Of a stretch of DNA of 64,000 nucleotides, positions 1 through 9,565 are shown piece after piece. The stretch covers positions 1,116,001-1,180,000 of the forward strand of contig CM065653.1 of assembly GCA_033220425.1 (NCBI GenBank). Direction: 5' to 3'. This DNA comes from Lepraria neglecta (Eukaryota; Ascomycota; Lecanoromycetes; Lecanorales; Stereocaulaceae). Below the pieces are notes generated by a model. The model ran no database searches and was not told where the DNA came from. It saw only the letters and a list, made by a program, of their open reading frames with translations. Position 1 is the stretch's first letter. Each line of letters starts with the position of its first letter. Position numbers and translations under genes: made by a program.

Positions 1-1
1 T

Positions 2-1552
2 GTTACCTACTTTCGCCTACTGTTCACCGTGATACACAATCCTGGCTATGTACCGCGCGGTCCGCAATGGTACGCTCAGCAAGAGCAAAAAGCAAGGGGG
101 AAGCAACGGCATGGTAGGCAGCATAGCAAGAAAGATAGCGACAGCTCCAACGAGAAGAGTGAGGGCAGCAGGGATCCAGCTAGCAATGCTTATATCTACG
201 GAGGTTCCCCTGGAACTGCTACAACAGAGCTGGCGCCTAGTATACGAGACTTCTACACAAAAGATGCATTCGTTTGCCAAGGAGATGGTCGACCTATATG
301 GTGCTCGACTTGCTTGAATTACAAGCCGGACAGAGCCCATCACTGCAGTGAAATCGAGCGGTGCACTCGTAAAATGGACCATTTCTGCCCGTGGTAGGTG
401 CTCTAGCGCACAATACAGCCCAGACACGTCAAAAAAAGCCTTCACAGTGTCTTGGAAGCTTCTATTGCAACTGTATACGCAGTAAAAAGCACTGACGGCT
501 TCTAGGGTGGGTGGTGTGGTTTCCGAGACGTCCTTCAAATTTTTTATCCAATTCGTGGCATGGACCGCGGTCTACTGTATCTTTAATCTTATTGTTGCGG
601 CATACTTCTTTGCAGAGTACAAGAGAAAGGTACGAAATTCTGGCTGTCTCATAATCTCGCCCCATCACAGTCACACATCCACAAGGCTCCGCGAGCCTCA
701 GTTAAACGCAGGCAACAACACGGCTGGGAGCCACATCCCAGTCCCCATGTTCCTTGTCTCGCCAACAAAGCCTATTTCAACGTCTCAAAGATATCAGGCT
801 GACTGTGTTTCGCAGACCCACGCCATCAACGTCCACTGGCTCGTCACTCTATGTTTGTAAGCAAATCCCATTCTAGGTTGAAGTGCTTTAACTTATTATG
901 TTTTAGAGGCGCACTCTTTGGCATGTTCACTATCGGGATGGCTGGCAGCTCTCTCCAATTCGCCATCCTCAATACCACCACCATCGAGAATTTGTCTCGC
1001 AAGAATATCGTCTGGACGCTGGCCTTATACATGCCAAGACTTCCCGAGACGCCACCTGGCTTCCGAACTATCTCATATTCCACAAAACAGAGAATGAAGG
1101 GCTCGGACGCAACCGGTGATCAAGCTGCCGGTACAATCAGAACGTTCGCCATCCTTCACACAAAGCCGGGGGAGAACCCGTTTGATCTTGGACCGTTTCA
1201 GAACTACAAAACTGTGATGGGAGAACACTGGTACGACTGGTTCTTGCCAATCAAGTACAGCCCTTGCTGTTATCATGATGGAACCGATAGCCAGTTTGCT
1301 TTGGGCCCTGTCGTACAACGAATGCGGCGAGAAGCGGGCATTGAACTTCCCGAGGAGGTGGATGAGGAGAAAACACACCGAAGGCAGAGACGCAGGCGGC
1401 GGCGGCATCGAAGTGATACTGCTGGAGCTAGGGATGCGGGGGTGGGGCATTCCGATGGTCTAAACGAGAAGGTTGGACCAGACACTGGAAAACATGGGGA
1501 CGAGGTCGACTTGGAAAGCGGCCTCGCGCATACCAATAGCATTGTACAATGA
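2..1552 (+). CDS. PFA5: Palmitoyltransferase Pfa5-like (DHHC family), 5' end missing
   Basis: Protein S-acyltransferase that moves palmitate from an autoacylated cysteine in its Cys-rich domain to target proteins at membranes. The reading frame is already open at base 2, so the N-terminal membrane helices lie outside the window. Exons by frame and splice signals: 2-393, 506-629, 816-856, 907-1552. The Cys-rich domain reads C-x2-C, then HCSEIERC and KMDHFCPW, so the core is DHFC rather than DHHC and one usual zinc cysteine is absent. From memory both traits are normal in Pfa5 orthologues. After the core come [12 protein letters not shown] and two hydrophobic stretches, then a conserved [16 protein letters not shown] block and a polybasic tail. 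Intact as far as visible. Confidence in the family is high; the exon 3 borders are less certain. Confidence 0.9.
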
Positions 1553-2082
1553 AGATAACCATCAGCGTTAGCACGAACTGTAGAAAAATCTAGCAAGAAC
1601 GTACCGATTTAAGACAGGAGAATCCCCATCGCAGCCCTCCTAGAGACCATAATTTACCGTTCTAACCTCACAGGACGACTTCTTCGCTATAATCTTTTAC
1701 TTCAATATCTAGATATTTGATACAGCAAGACGTCCAATCAAGCATAAAGTCGCCAAAATCTTTGCTCCAATGTCCACATTTAAGCTACATACAAACCTCT
1801 AGTTGAGCTTTGACCATACCATTTAATGCTTATACGAAGCATCGCTTCACCCCAAATACTGGTCTTTTACCCCAGCAAGTGCGAAAAATCGCCGCGGACT
1901 AGTGTCATGTAGTGATTGATTCGTAACGGGAGAGGTCAAAAACACGTGCCAATTTAGTATAAGAAAATCCTATATAGCTAATCATACATCATCATGCACC
2001 GAACAAGAACGAAAGTCAAGTAATAAAACAAAACGAGGAACGAGGATCAAATGTACCAGTCTTACCAGATGGGGAAACAATG
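1553..2082. other. Intergenic, nothing recognised
   Basis: Three-prime flank of the acyltransferase gene. No convincing reading frame, RNA gene or repeat was seen. Confidence 0.5.
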
Positions 2083-2401
2083 CAACGCTAATGCTCAGAA
2101 ACCCCAACCATGCCACCCTCCGAACACGACCAAAGCATAGCACAACGCAACGCTAATGCTCCAAAATCGATCGTGCCAATGTTGAAATGCCGTCCCAGTG
2201 TGCTGTAATCCACTGTTCTCCTCCTTGTTCCAATTTCCAAAATCCATGTTCTGTTTTCCACTGGCCTTCTCCTTGAAAATTGCATGGAATGATGCAACAC
2301 TAATGCTCCAAAGTCAATCATGCAATTCCCAAGAGTCATCCCAGTGTGCTGTATTCCACCGGTCTCCCCCTTGATCAATCTTCGCCAGTTGGCAGTGGCA
2401 A

Positions 2402-2617
2402 TTAATTGTTGCAACGTGCGCACTTGCGATGGTCGCAGTGGACGCATACATGTGGAGAAGTGTGATAATTGGTGTAGTCCCTGCATTTGCAGCAGTACCA
2501 CACGTTTGCACGGTAGTTGATTCGTTCTTGAGATGAGCTACTGGTGTATTGGTCGGAGCTGTAGGACTGGCTACGAGAGGAGCCGTTGCGAGCTGAGCAG
2601 GAGGCCTTTGAAGACAT
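2402..2617 (-). CDS. Small Cys-rich zinc-ribbon-like protein, paralogue 1
   Basis: A 71-residue, single-exon protein. The first half is Ser/Tyr/Gln-rich and probably disordered. The last 35 residues carry WYCCKC, then CVHCDHRKCARC: CxxC followed after about 11 residues by CxxC-x-H-x2-CxxC. This suggests one or two bound zinc ions, as in RanBP2-like or other ribbon folds. Its paralogue at 4431-4688 has WWCSEC, then CFQCQHRKCNRC. I recall many short fungal proteins with this C-terminal pattern and no known role. The conserved frame, shared cysteines and a TATA box at the same distance in both copies support a real gene despite its length. A longer overlapping frame (2314-2757) in another phase is not conserved in the second copy. 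Confidence 0.7.
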   Translation of the reverse strand: MSSKASCSARNGSSRSQSYSSDQYTSSSSQERINYRANVWYCCKCRDYTNYHTSPHVCVHCDHRKCARCNN

Positions 2618-2776
2618 AGTAAAGATGAAAATTTGTCCAAGAGAGTCGTAAAGGGGTCGAGATTCCCAAGAGTGCTTGAGTTGTTAATATGGAAGAAATG
2701 CAGCTGTAGTTGTGGAGTCTTCTCGATGAGTGAAGGTAATTGTAGAATGAAGAGCAAGAAGAGAGGATTCCAAGCT

Positions 2777-2786
2777 GGCTTTATAG
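2777..2786 (-). promoter_or_regulatory. TATA box of zinc-ribbon gene 1
   Basis: On the minus strand this reads CTATAAAGCC, about 160 nt upstream of the start codon at 2617. The identical ten bases lie at the same distance upstream of paralogue 2. Confidence 0.6.
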
Positions 2787-3830
2787 GAACTTAGATAGAG
2801 AAGTGAGGCAATACACAGACCGTACAGAGAATGGCTTTAAGCAAGTCCTCTCGGTGTCCCCGTTCGAAATACTCATTAACACTGCCATAATGACGATCAT
2901 AATGCGCGCCCAGTGAACTCTATGGTAGAGACCGAGTAATTTGCCTGTTAGGACATGAAATGACAGATGTTCAAAGCAGCGATTGAACTATTTGCCTGTT
3001 GGGACACGGAATGACTGAACAACATAGCATTGAAATGGAAATTCGGCCATCAGGTGACTCGAGTAATCGCTGCGCCAACGTAAAGCGACGACTGGCATCT
3101 GTTCCGGTATTCACCGATTCCAAACAATACTGAGGCATGCTACAGCTTCGTTGCCAAGGAGAATTTGCCTGACAATCTGTCCTTACGAAAGTCCATACAG
3201 GGGCTGTGAAATTGAAAGAGCGGTCAATAGTCGGACGAACCATTGTCTTTGTAGAAGCAGCATTGCTTTCTGTGTCATATTCAATGTGCTTTTGGTTCAG
3301 AATTGATGACCGAAAGCGGAAGAGTCACAGAAAGTTCACCTGCTACACCGGGGCTGATTTTTCGCCTTGTTTTTATTGGTATGGGCGCAGCGCGGGTTTT
3401 GTTACGCGCGTATTCACCTGACCATTTAGAAACTCACTTTGAGAACGAAGCTGGAAGTTGAATGGTCGCTGTGAACGGTTGTCCGCTTGGAATATCTTAC
3501 TATGGATTTGGGATCAGCATAGCGCTAGAAAGAGAGAAGGGTAGCGATCACATGACAGCGCGCCAACCGCATAGGGTTAGACCCTTGGCAAGCAGAGTTT
3601 TCATACCCAATCTCCCACTTTTAGATAAGAGTATAGAGAGCAAGGGACCATTTGAAGCTTGAATGACATAAGTGGCTGCTGCAGTAGATCCTCCCTTTTC
3701 TGAAAGGAGCCTACGCCCGATTAAGACTAGTGATAAACTACCGGGAGCCTCTCGCTGTGGGCTGCTGTATATTCTCTAAGGTAAGATCTGGTACAGAGTT
3801 TTTGCGAGCAAAGTTGTAGGTGATGAAGTT

Positions 3831-4189
3831 CTGAGCATTTTTTTATCTACAAAGTGAATTTGTAGCTTGATTAATTGAGGACTTGTGCCGTTGTGAAGGC
3901 TGGCTGAAGGAAGCTCCTATTGTTGCTTTGGAATATTGGAAAGTATCATATCTAAACCTTTGTCGTCCAATTTATCATTCTAATAGCTTTCTTGTAGAGT
4001 CCAAAACCCCTCTTACCTAGCCTAGAAAATTAGGGGTTTCCTAGCTGTGAGAGGTACTCCGACAAACATCAAATTCGAAATAAAGCAAGCAAGAAAGCAG
4101 CACCAAGGTCATCAAAGATAAACATGCTAGTCTCCTCAAGTATTCAAACAGAACATAAAAAACAGCAATGCTAGAGCCTCCGAATTGAA
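3831..4189. other. Spacer between the duplicated segments
   Basis: AT-leaning spacer. No gene or clear repeat seen. Confidence 0.4.
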
Positions 4190-4430
4190 TTGTGCCAGTG
4201 TCGTTGTACCTGGTCTTGTCCTTGATCAATCTGTTACGGGTCCCATGTAGCCATCCCAGTAATGTTGTACCTGGTCTCCTCCTTCAGGCCTCAGGAAATG
4301 TTAAACAATGCATGCAAAAAGCAACGCTGAAACTCCCAAGCCCAATGATGCCAGTCGTGAAAACCCGTCCCAGTAGCTGTTATGCCTGGTCTCCTCCTTG
4401 ATCAATACCTTCTCTCCTCGGTCCGGGCAA

Positions 4431-4688
4431 TTACTCTTCCCGGCAGCGGTTGCATTTTCTGTGCTGACACTGGAAGCACAACAGGTGATGCGATAGCTGG
4501 TTGTAGTTGCCGCATTCAGAGCACCACCATAGCCCTCGCCGCCCGTGCTGGTTGTATCGATCGGAGCTGCGGTGCTTGCTGTGCGAGGAACCAGCGTTCT
4601 TGGAGTCGGAGCCGCTGTTCTGGCTACTAGAGGAACGCTTATAGGCATAGTCGCCGGCGCGAGCTGAGTCAGAGGAGCGGGAAGGCAT
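4431..4688 (-). CDS. Small Cys-rich zinc-ribbon-like protein, paralogue 2
   Basis: An 85-residue, single-exon protein. The N-terminal half is low-complexity (Ser, Asn, Arg, Lys). The C-terminus has WWCSECGNY, then CFQCQHRKCNRCREE, matching paralogue 1 position for position at eight of eight metal-ligand candidates (seven Cys and the His). Paralogue 1 has one extra Cys in its first knuckle. The shared promoter, 5' leader and 3' flank show that the whole transcription unit was duplicated. Function is unknown; zinc binding is inferred from the ligand spacing only. Confidence 0.72.
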   Translation of the reverse strand: MPSRSSDSARAGDYAYKRSSSSQNSGSDSKNAGSSHSKHRSSDRYNQHGRRGLWWCSECGNYNQLSHHLLCFQCQHRKCNRCREE

Positions 4689-4844
4689 ATTGAGAATGGT
4701 TCCCTGTTCGTGAATTGGTAGGAGGGCAGAAATTGTTGGTGGTGAGACCGAATGAGATATTGTGCTTGGGATTGTAGAATCTTTGCTTGAGATGGAGAGA
4801 TGTTTGTGCTAGATGAAGACAGAAAGAATACAGAAGTTCTTGAC

Positions 4845-4854
4845 GGCTTTATAG
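4845..4854 (-). promoter_or_regulatory. TATA box of zinc-ribbon gene 2
   Basis: Minus-strand CTATAAAGCC about 157 nt upstream of the start at 4688, identical in sequence and nearly in spacing to the box of paralogue 1. Confidence 0.6.
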
Positions 4855-5760
4855 AAAGACACTGAAGGAAGTGAGGCTATCCACAGACCGTACACGAAGC
4901 CCTTCTTCTCGTTCTCACTGTCTGAAAGACACATCAACACTGCCACCATAACGATGATCAAGCTCGCCCCAGTTGTTGTTGAAGCAAAAATAGAGACCGC
5001 ACATTTTGCCTAACTGCAATTCAGGCCAATATCACGGACGAAGCAAGAGGACATCGACATGTGATATCAAATGACTGTTGCTGCGGACGCGTCAAGCTCT
5101 AATACCATTATGAAGCTAAAAATCAATGGACCATATCATTCCGGTCTCCTCCGACTTTCGTAACAAACAAGGCATGAACATATAGTACTTGCGCTCCAGG
5201 CCAAGTACAAAGCCGCCTTGATATCCTATTCTTGCAAAAAAGCCATCCCAATAGGTGGCGGAGATGGACCAGCGGTGAAAGCTCCATTACGCTATTATGT
5301 ACTTCATGACAGCACTGTGTCAGTGTCATATTTCAAAGGACACATATCGGAAATGTCGACCGAAAGGAGAAGTCCCAACAGAAGTCACACCGAGCTAGTG
5401 CTCGCCTTACTCGATGGCGGCTCAGCTTTGCCTGATTCTTGTTACACGTGATTCCGCTGTTTACCTATCACTTTCGCGACAGGCGCGAAAGAAAGCTATG
5501 TGTCAAAAGGCGATGAAGCTGTTAGTCGTGGAGCGATCATGAGTCGTTGGCCACTTGGACGAACCGTTAGCAGACTTTGAGGTTGATATTGCCAAGAACA
5601 TGGAGGTCTACGCCCGATTGAGACTAGCATTCAATTGGACCTTAGCTACGAAATGGCCATAATTCCACGCAACTGGCGCTGAATTTATGACATTCAAGTC
5701 TGCTATAGAGCTGTCAGACCAAGTTTTACAACTCTGTCGCTAGGTCTTTTGCGCAAAACC

Positions 5761-6559
5761 GTTGTATTATGGAGCTACGGACACCAAATACATGGCGTCC
5801 AGACATGGGCTTTCTGCTAATCCTTCAGACGTGAGCATGCATCGCTTATTTGGATACTGCACTAGGTATAATTCTTTGATATGATCACATTAATCAGAAG
5901 CATGACAGTTGGATGATGACGCTCGTATTTCTCTCTGCAAACGCGCATGCAAGCTGCAAGAATCTATCCCTAACTCCGTGAAAACGACACAACAAATTCA
6001 ACCCGGCTTCAGCAAAGCCAACCGGGGTGACACTCACGAAAGCTCACTGCCTGTACCCTCCCAGGCCGAAGTCCCCTCTACTCCCAACTCCCCATCCAGC
6101 TACCACCCGAACCAGGTCACATTCCTCCTCACGTTGTCACCCCATACCCCCACCTACTCGACCAAACTCCCAGTCCGAAGATCAGGTGAGTGGTAAAGTA
6201 GGCCCTACCTCACAGACCAACATCTCGGTCTTAGAACCCCGCGAGCCTCAATAAAGTTCCTTGCCCGAAGGCAGATGCTACCTCACGGAGAACCGCAAGA
6301 TGGAAAGACGAAGAGTGCTCCGCAAGAATAGGTACCTTCTCTCGACCTCAGAAGGACCCCCCGAAGAGAGCCTCCCTTGGAGGAGATCGGGCGGGAGATA
6401 CAAAGGAAGTACAAGCATTCGTGCCACAGCTCCGGAAACCCTCCGAAGGTCTCCATCACTGATTAGAATGTATACTGTGCAGAAGAAAGTGGCCTAGCCG
6501 GCAGGTACGGAATTTGGGAAGTCAAAAGAAGAGGGCACAGGCAGCTCGCCAACGCTTTC
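5761..6559. other. Intergenic, weak open frames only
   Basis: Contains plus-strand frames of 75-95 codons (5909-6196, 6261-6497) that are Pro/Ser-rich and without recognisable motifs. I do not support them as genes. Confidence 0.45.
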
Positions 6560-8843
6560 TCATCTCGGTCGCCCCCTTGGTCCGGACACAAAGTTAGTCA
6601 TCGTCTGGTAGAGTTGGATGGTCTTCACTGGAGAAAAGTATCCAGCCCTCGCACGAGCGTGGTCACTCATCATCCCAATGACATACAGTGCCTTCCTCTG
6701 CACCTGAGTCTTCGTGTATGGGTGGAAAGGATCCCCAATCATGTTCGCGTTCGTCCAGATCGATCTCTCTTGCCTAGCCGCATTGCCTTGTGTCCACCAG
6801 AAGTAGCATAGCGCAAAGAACATTACAGCCAGACCAGCGCTCACGACCACCCCTGCAATCTTCTTGCCCGTCCAGAACTCAGCTTTCCCCAGCTTCTCGA
6901 CAATGTCATATGCCCCGCTCTGGGCCTTCGTAGCCTGGCCAATAGCATCGTCGCTGGTGTGTATGTTTGTGGAATGACCAATCTCCTGTTTGTGCCCAAC
7001 CTCGGATAGCCCGTCCTTGCCTCCCATCCCATTGTGAATGATGTCTTCGCTGCCCTGCGTACCTGGCAAATGATCAACCTCCCACACATTCCCAATCTCG
7101 CCTACCCCGTTCTGGGCCCTCAATTTCTTGTTAATGATGTCTTTGCTGCCCTGCGAACCCGGCAGACGACCAGCATCCCACACATTTCCAACCTCGAAAA
7201 GTCCGTTCTGGGGCCCCATCCCATTATCAATGACGTCTTCGTTGCTCCCTGTAGCTGTCTGATCTCCGGCTCCCGGCTCCACAACTGCTCCACTCTGGGC
7301 TTCTACCTCCTGACCAATGACGTCTTTGCTAGTCCATGTGATCGTTATATCATCAGGTCTCGCTTCTTCAGCACCCTCGTTCGCGTTAAACTCACTCCGC
7401 GTTGAGCCGCCGAAGGTTGATTTGGTTGGGGAATGGTCCCTTGAGCCAATGCTGCTGCCGATCTCAGACCGGACGGAACGGCCGACTAGTTGGCGGGGCG
7501 TTACTTCCATATCATAGCTCATCTCCGATGTAGTCTCGTCATCTGTTGTGTGTTCAGGGGCAGCATGCCTGTCAGGAATTTTTGATTGTGCAGCTTCAGC
7601 TTGATTTCTTTTGACGGATTCTAGCAGCTTCGCTTTACTAGCTTTGAGTTTCTCGACCTCCTTGCTCAGATTCCTATTTTCGTTTTTCAGCTTCTTGTTC
7701 TCGGCTTTTTGGTCGTTAATCCGGACATCTTTTTCGTGTAATGTCACATTCTTGAGCTTCGTTAACTCCTCTCGTAGCCCGTTTGCCTCGGTTAACATCC
7801 TCTCAGCCTCGGCCAAATACGCATCGTCGTTGGGGTTTCCATCCAATTTTTCACGGTACATTTTGTTCAGATCCCGTGCTTCCTGTACTTCGGAGTTAGT
7901 ATAGTGCATAAAACGTCATCTTAGAAGCAGAGAAGGTATCAAAAACTAGGTATGGAAAGTTGATTGTGTGCCAAAAACAGGGGTGCTAGAACAGCATCGA
8001 AGCCAAAACATGCTCTAAGAAGCAGAGAATGTGACCAACCACAGGGTAATAAAAGCAGGGTTCTTGCCAAAAGATAAACCTAAGAAGCAGAGAATGTGAC
8101 CGAAAACGAGGTATTGAAAGCAGGGGTTTTGCCAAAACATAAGCATGAGAAGTGAAAATGTTAATAAAGATAGGTATCAAAAGCTGAAATTTTGCCAAAC
8201 GACACGGCTCGAAAGCAAAAAGTGCACGGATTGAACGGCTCATAGCCCAAGAATTGCATGCTCTTACCTGCAATGAACGTTTCGTGTCCTTCAAAATGTT
8301 CTCTATCTTGCCCTTCTTCCGGTCCGTACCATTGACTTGGCCCAACAGACTGTTATGTGCCTGCTCTAACTTCTCAAACTCTTCAATTTTGGCCGTGGTG
8401 TCGGCTTCAAGTTCGGTGTAACTTGTCTGAAGTCGGTCATTGGCCTCTTTGAGCCGCTTGTTTTCCTCCTCAACGACTTCGATGTGTGCCTCTTGGTTGT
8501 TCACTTGGGTTTCCAGACGCGTTTTTTCGGACTTTAATTTTTCGAGTTCCTCGCGTAAGCTCTCGTTCTCGCCATAGAGTTCGAAAAGATCCTTGCGTGA
8601 ATCGCCATCCATGTCTGCAATGTTTGGGGGATCCAAAGCGCCTGGTGTGCTCGAATTGTGTGCGATGCGTAGAGTTTGTGAAGTGTATGAAGTGGAAGAG
8701 GTGGTGTTGTTGAAGTGAGATTGTGCGATGGGTGATCGCGGCATTGCGATGGAATGTGAATTTTGGAGTGACTGAGCTGGAAGGGGGCTTTCCTCTGTGA
8801 TTGGCTCATCTTGAGCTTCATCGCGGTTCGGCGATTGAGACAT
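6560..8843 (-). CDS. Coiled-coil single-pass membrane protein with 32-residue repeats
   Basis: Two exons, 8843-8268 and 7882-6560, give about 632 residues. The splice is supported by a GTAAGA donor, a TACTAAC branch point and phase 0 on both sides. The first exon begins with a disordered segment and continues as a long heptad-rich coiled coil, which carries on in exon 2 up to about residue 290. Next comes an acidic region with five copies of a roughly 32-residue repeat (anchor S/N-x-D-V/I-I, then GNVW and LPGSQGS), at 6860-7330 in DNA. A strongly hydrophobic segment near residues 534-555 (GVVVSAGLAVMFFALCYFWW) is followed by a 75-residue basic tail. There is no signal peptide, so a tail-anchored or type II topology is likely. 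The family is not recognised; tethering or scaffolding is only a guess. Confidence 0.72.
6860..7330 (-). repeat. Coding tandem repeat, 5 x about 96 bp
   Basis: Encodes the repeat units that start at the D-V/I-I anchors. Four of the five intervals measured are 29, 32, 32 and 32 residues. Copies are diverged but aligned in register. Confidence 0.65.
7923..8210. repeat. Intronic minisatellite, about 65 bp period
   Basis: Inside the 385-nt intron of the coiled-coil gene. Copies begin with AAGAAGCAGAGAATGTGACC at 8017 and 8082 and a decayed form at 8147, exactly 65 bp apart. A more diverged copy starts near 7923. Each unit also holds GAAAGCAGGG and TTGCCAAAA. Confidence 0.75.
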
Positions 8844-9565
8844 TGCCGCGGATCGAGAAGTGAATGGTCGATCCCTGTATGTCTAAGGAATTCAGGACCA
8901 GACAGCGGCTGCATCTTAGTTGCTGGTACCAAACTCTTCATTGCAAATTCCCTAGAAGATTTTAATGTATGTGTCGGATTGGAGCTTCGGACATGGCTTT
9001 GTTCACGTTTGGCCGCCCAACGGCCGGATTTAGGCGTACAAGAAAGATGACATCTGGCAGCGGTCTTTCATACAAAACTATTGATGCATTTGCGTAACAA
9101 GCTAAGTAGATAGTTTCTGCGAGAACAAAGAACTCTTCTAGTCACATTCTCGGAGCTCTACGAAACTGGAGCCATTAGCTGAGACGGTGCTGGCTGGGAT
9201 TCACATTCTAATAAATGCAGGCTGCATGGCGAGGACATCAGTCTGGACACATAGCAGGTATTTGAAGGGTCAGGATATAAAAAACTAGGGTCGAAGACAT
9301 GGGAACGTGGAACAATCGATGCTGGGAGACGAGGCGACGTCTGGAGATGCCAAGGTTTCATACAGCGGACCGTCAACATACTTTACGGATACTTACGGAG
9401 TACTGTACTTTATTGACATTTGGACATTCTCCAATCGACCCATCCCGTACACGCTGGGTCTCGCTCAGAGGTCGGGCCTTGTAATGAGCAGTCTGTATAG
9501 ATCCCTTACTTGCATAATTTGCCCTCCACGATTGACCGTTCCCAGCGATACTGCATGGCTTAGCC
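8844..9565. other. Divergent intergenic region
   Basis: Lies between the divergently transcribed coiled-coil gene and RabGAP gene and so should hold both promoters. No specific site or gene was identified. Confidence 0.45.

Larger units (their letters stand above)
2083..3830. repeat. Diverged segmental duplication, copy A
   Basis: Resembles 4190-5760 in the same orientation. Shared in order: a short motif with CAACGCTAATGCTC at 2083, 2148 and (CAACAC form) 2295, matched by CAACGCTGAAACTCC near 4322; the zinc-ribbon gene; a TATA box; an upstream block with the ACAGACCGTACA motif (about 2816 and 4881); and a block with CTACGCCCGATTRAGACTAG near 3712 and 5608. Identity is patchy, so the duplication is old. 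Boundaries are approximate. Confidence 0.65.
4190..5760. repeat. Diverged segmental duplication, copy B
   Basis: Second copy of the 2083-3830 segment. It holds zinc-ribbon paralogue 2, its TATA box and the matching upstream blocks. See copy A for the shared landmarks. Confidence 0.65.

Noticed and set aside
2314-2757. 147-codon minus-strand frame overlapping zinc-ribbon gene 1
   Set aside because: It is not conserved in the duplicated copy, whereas the shorter Cys-rich frame is.
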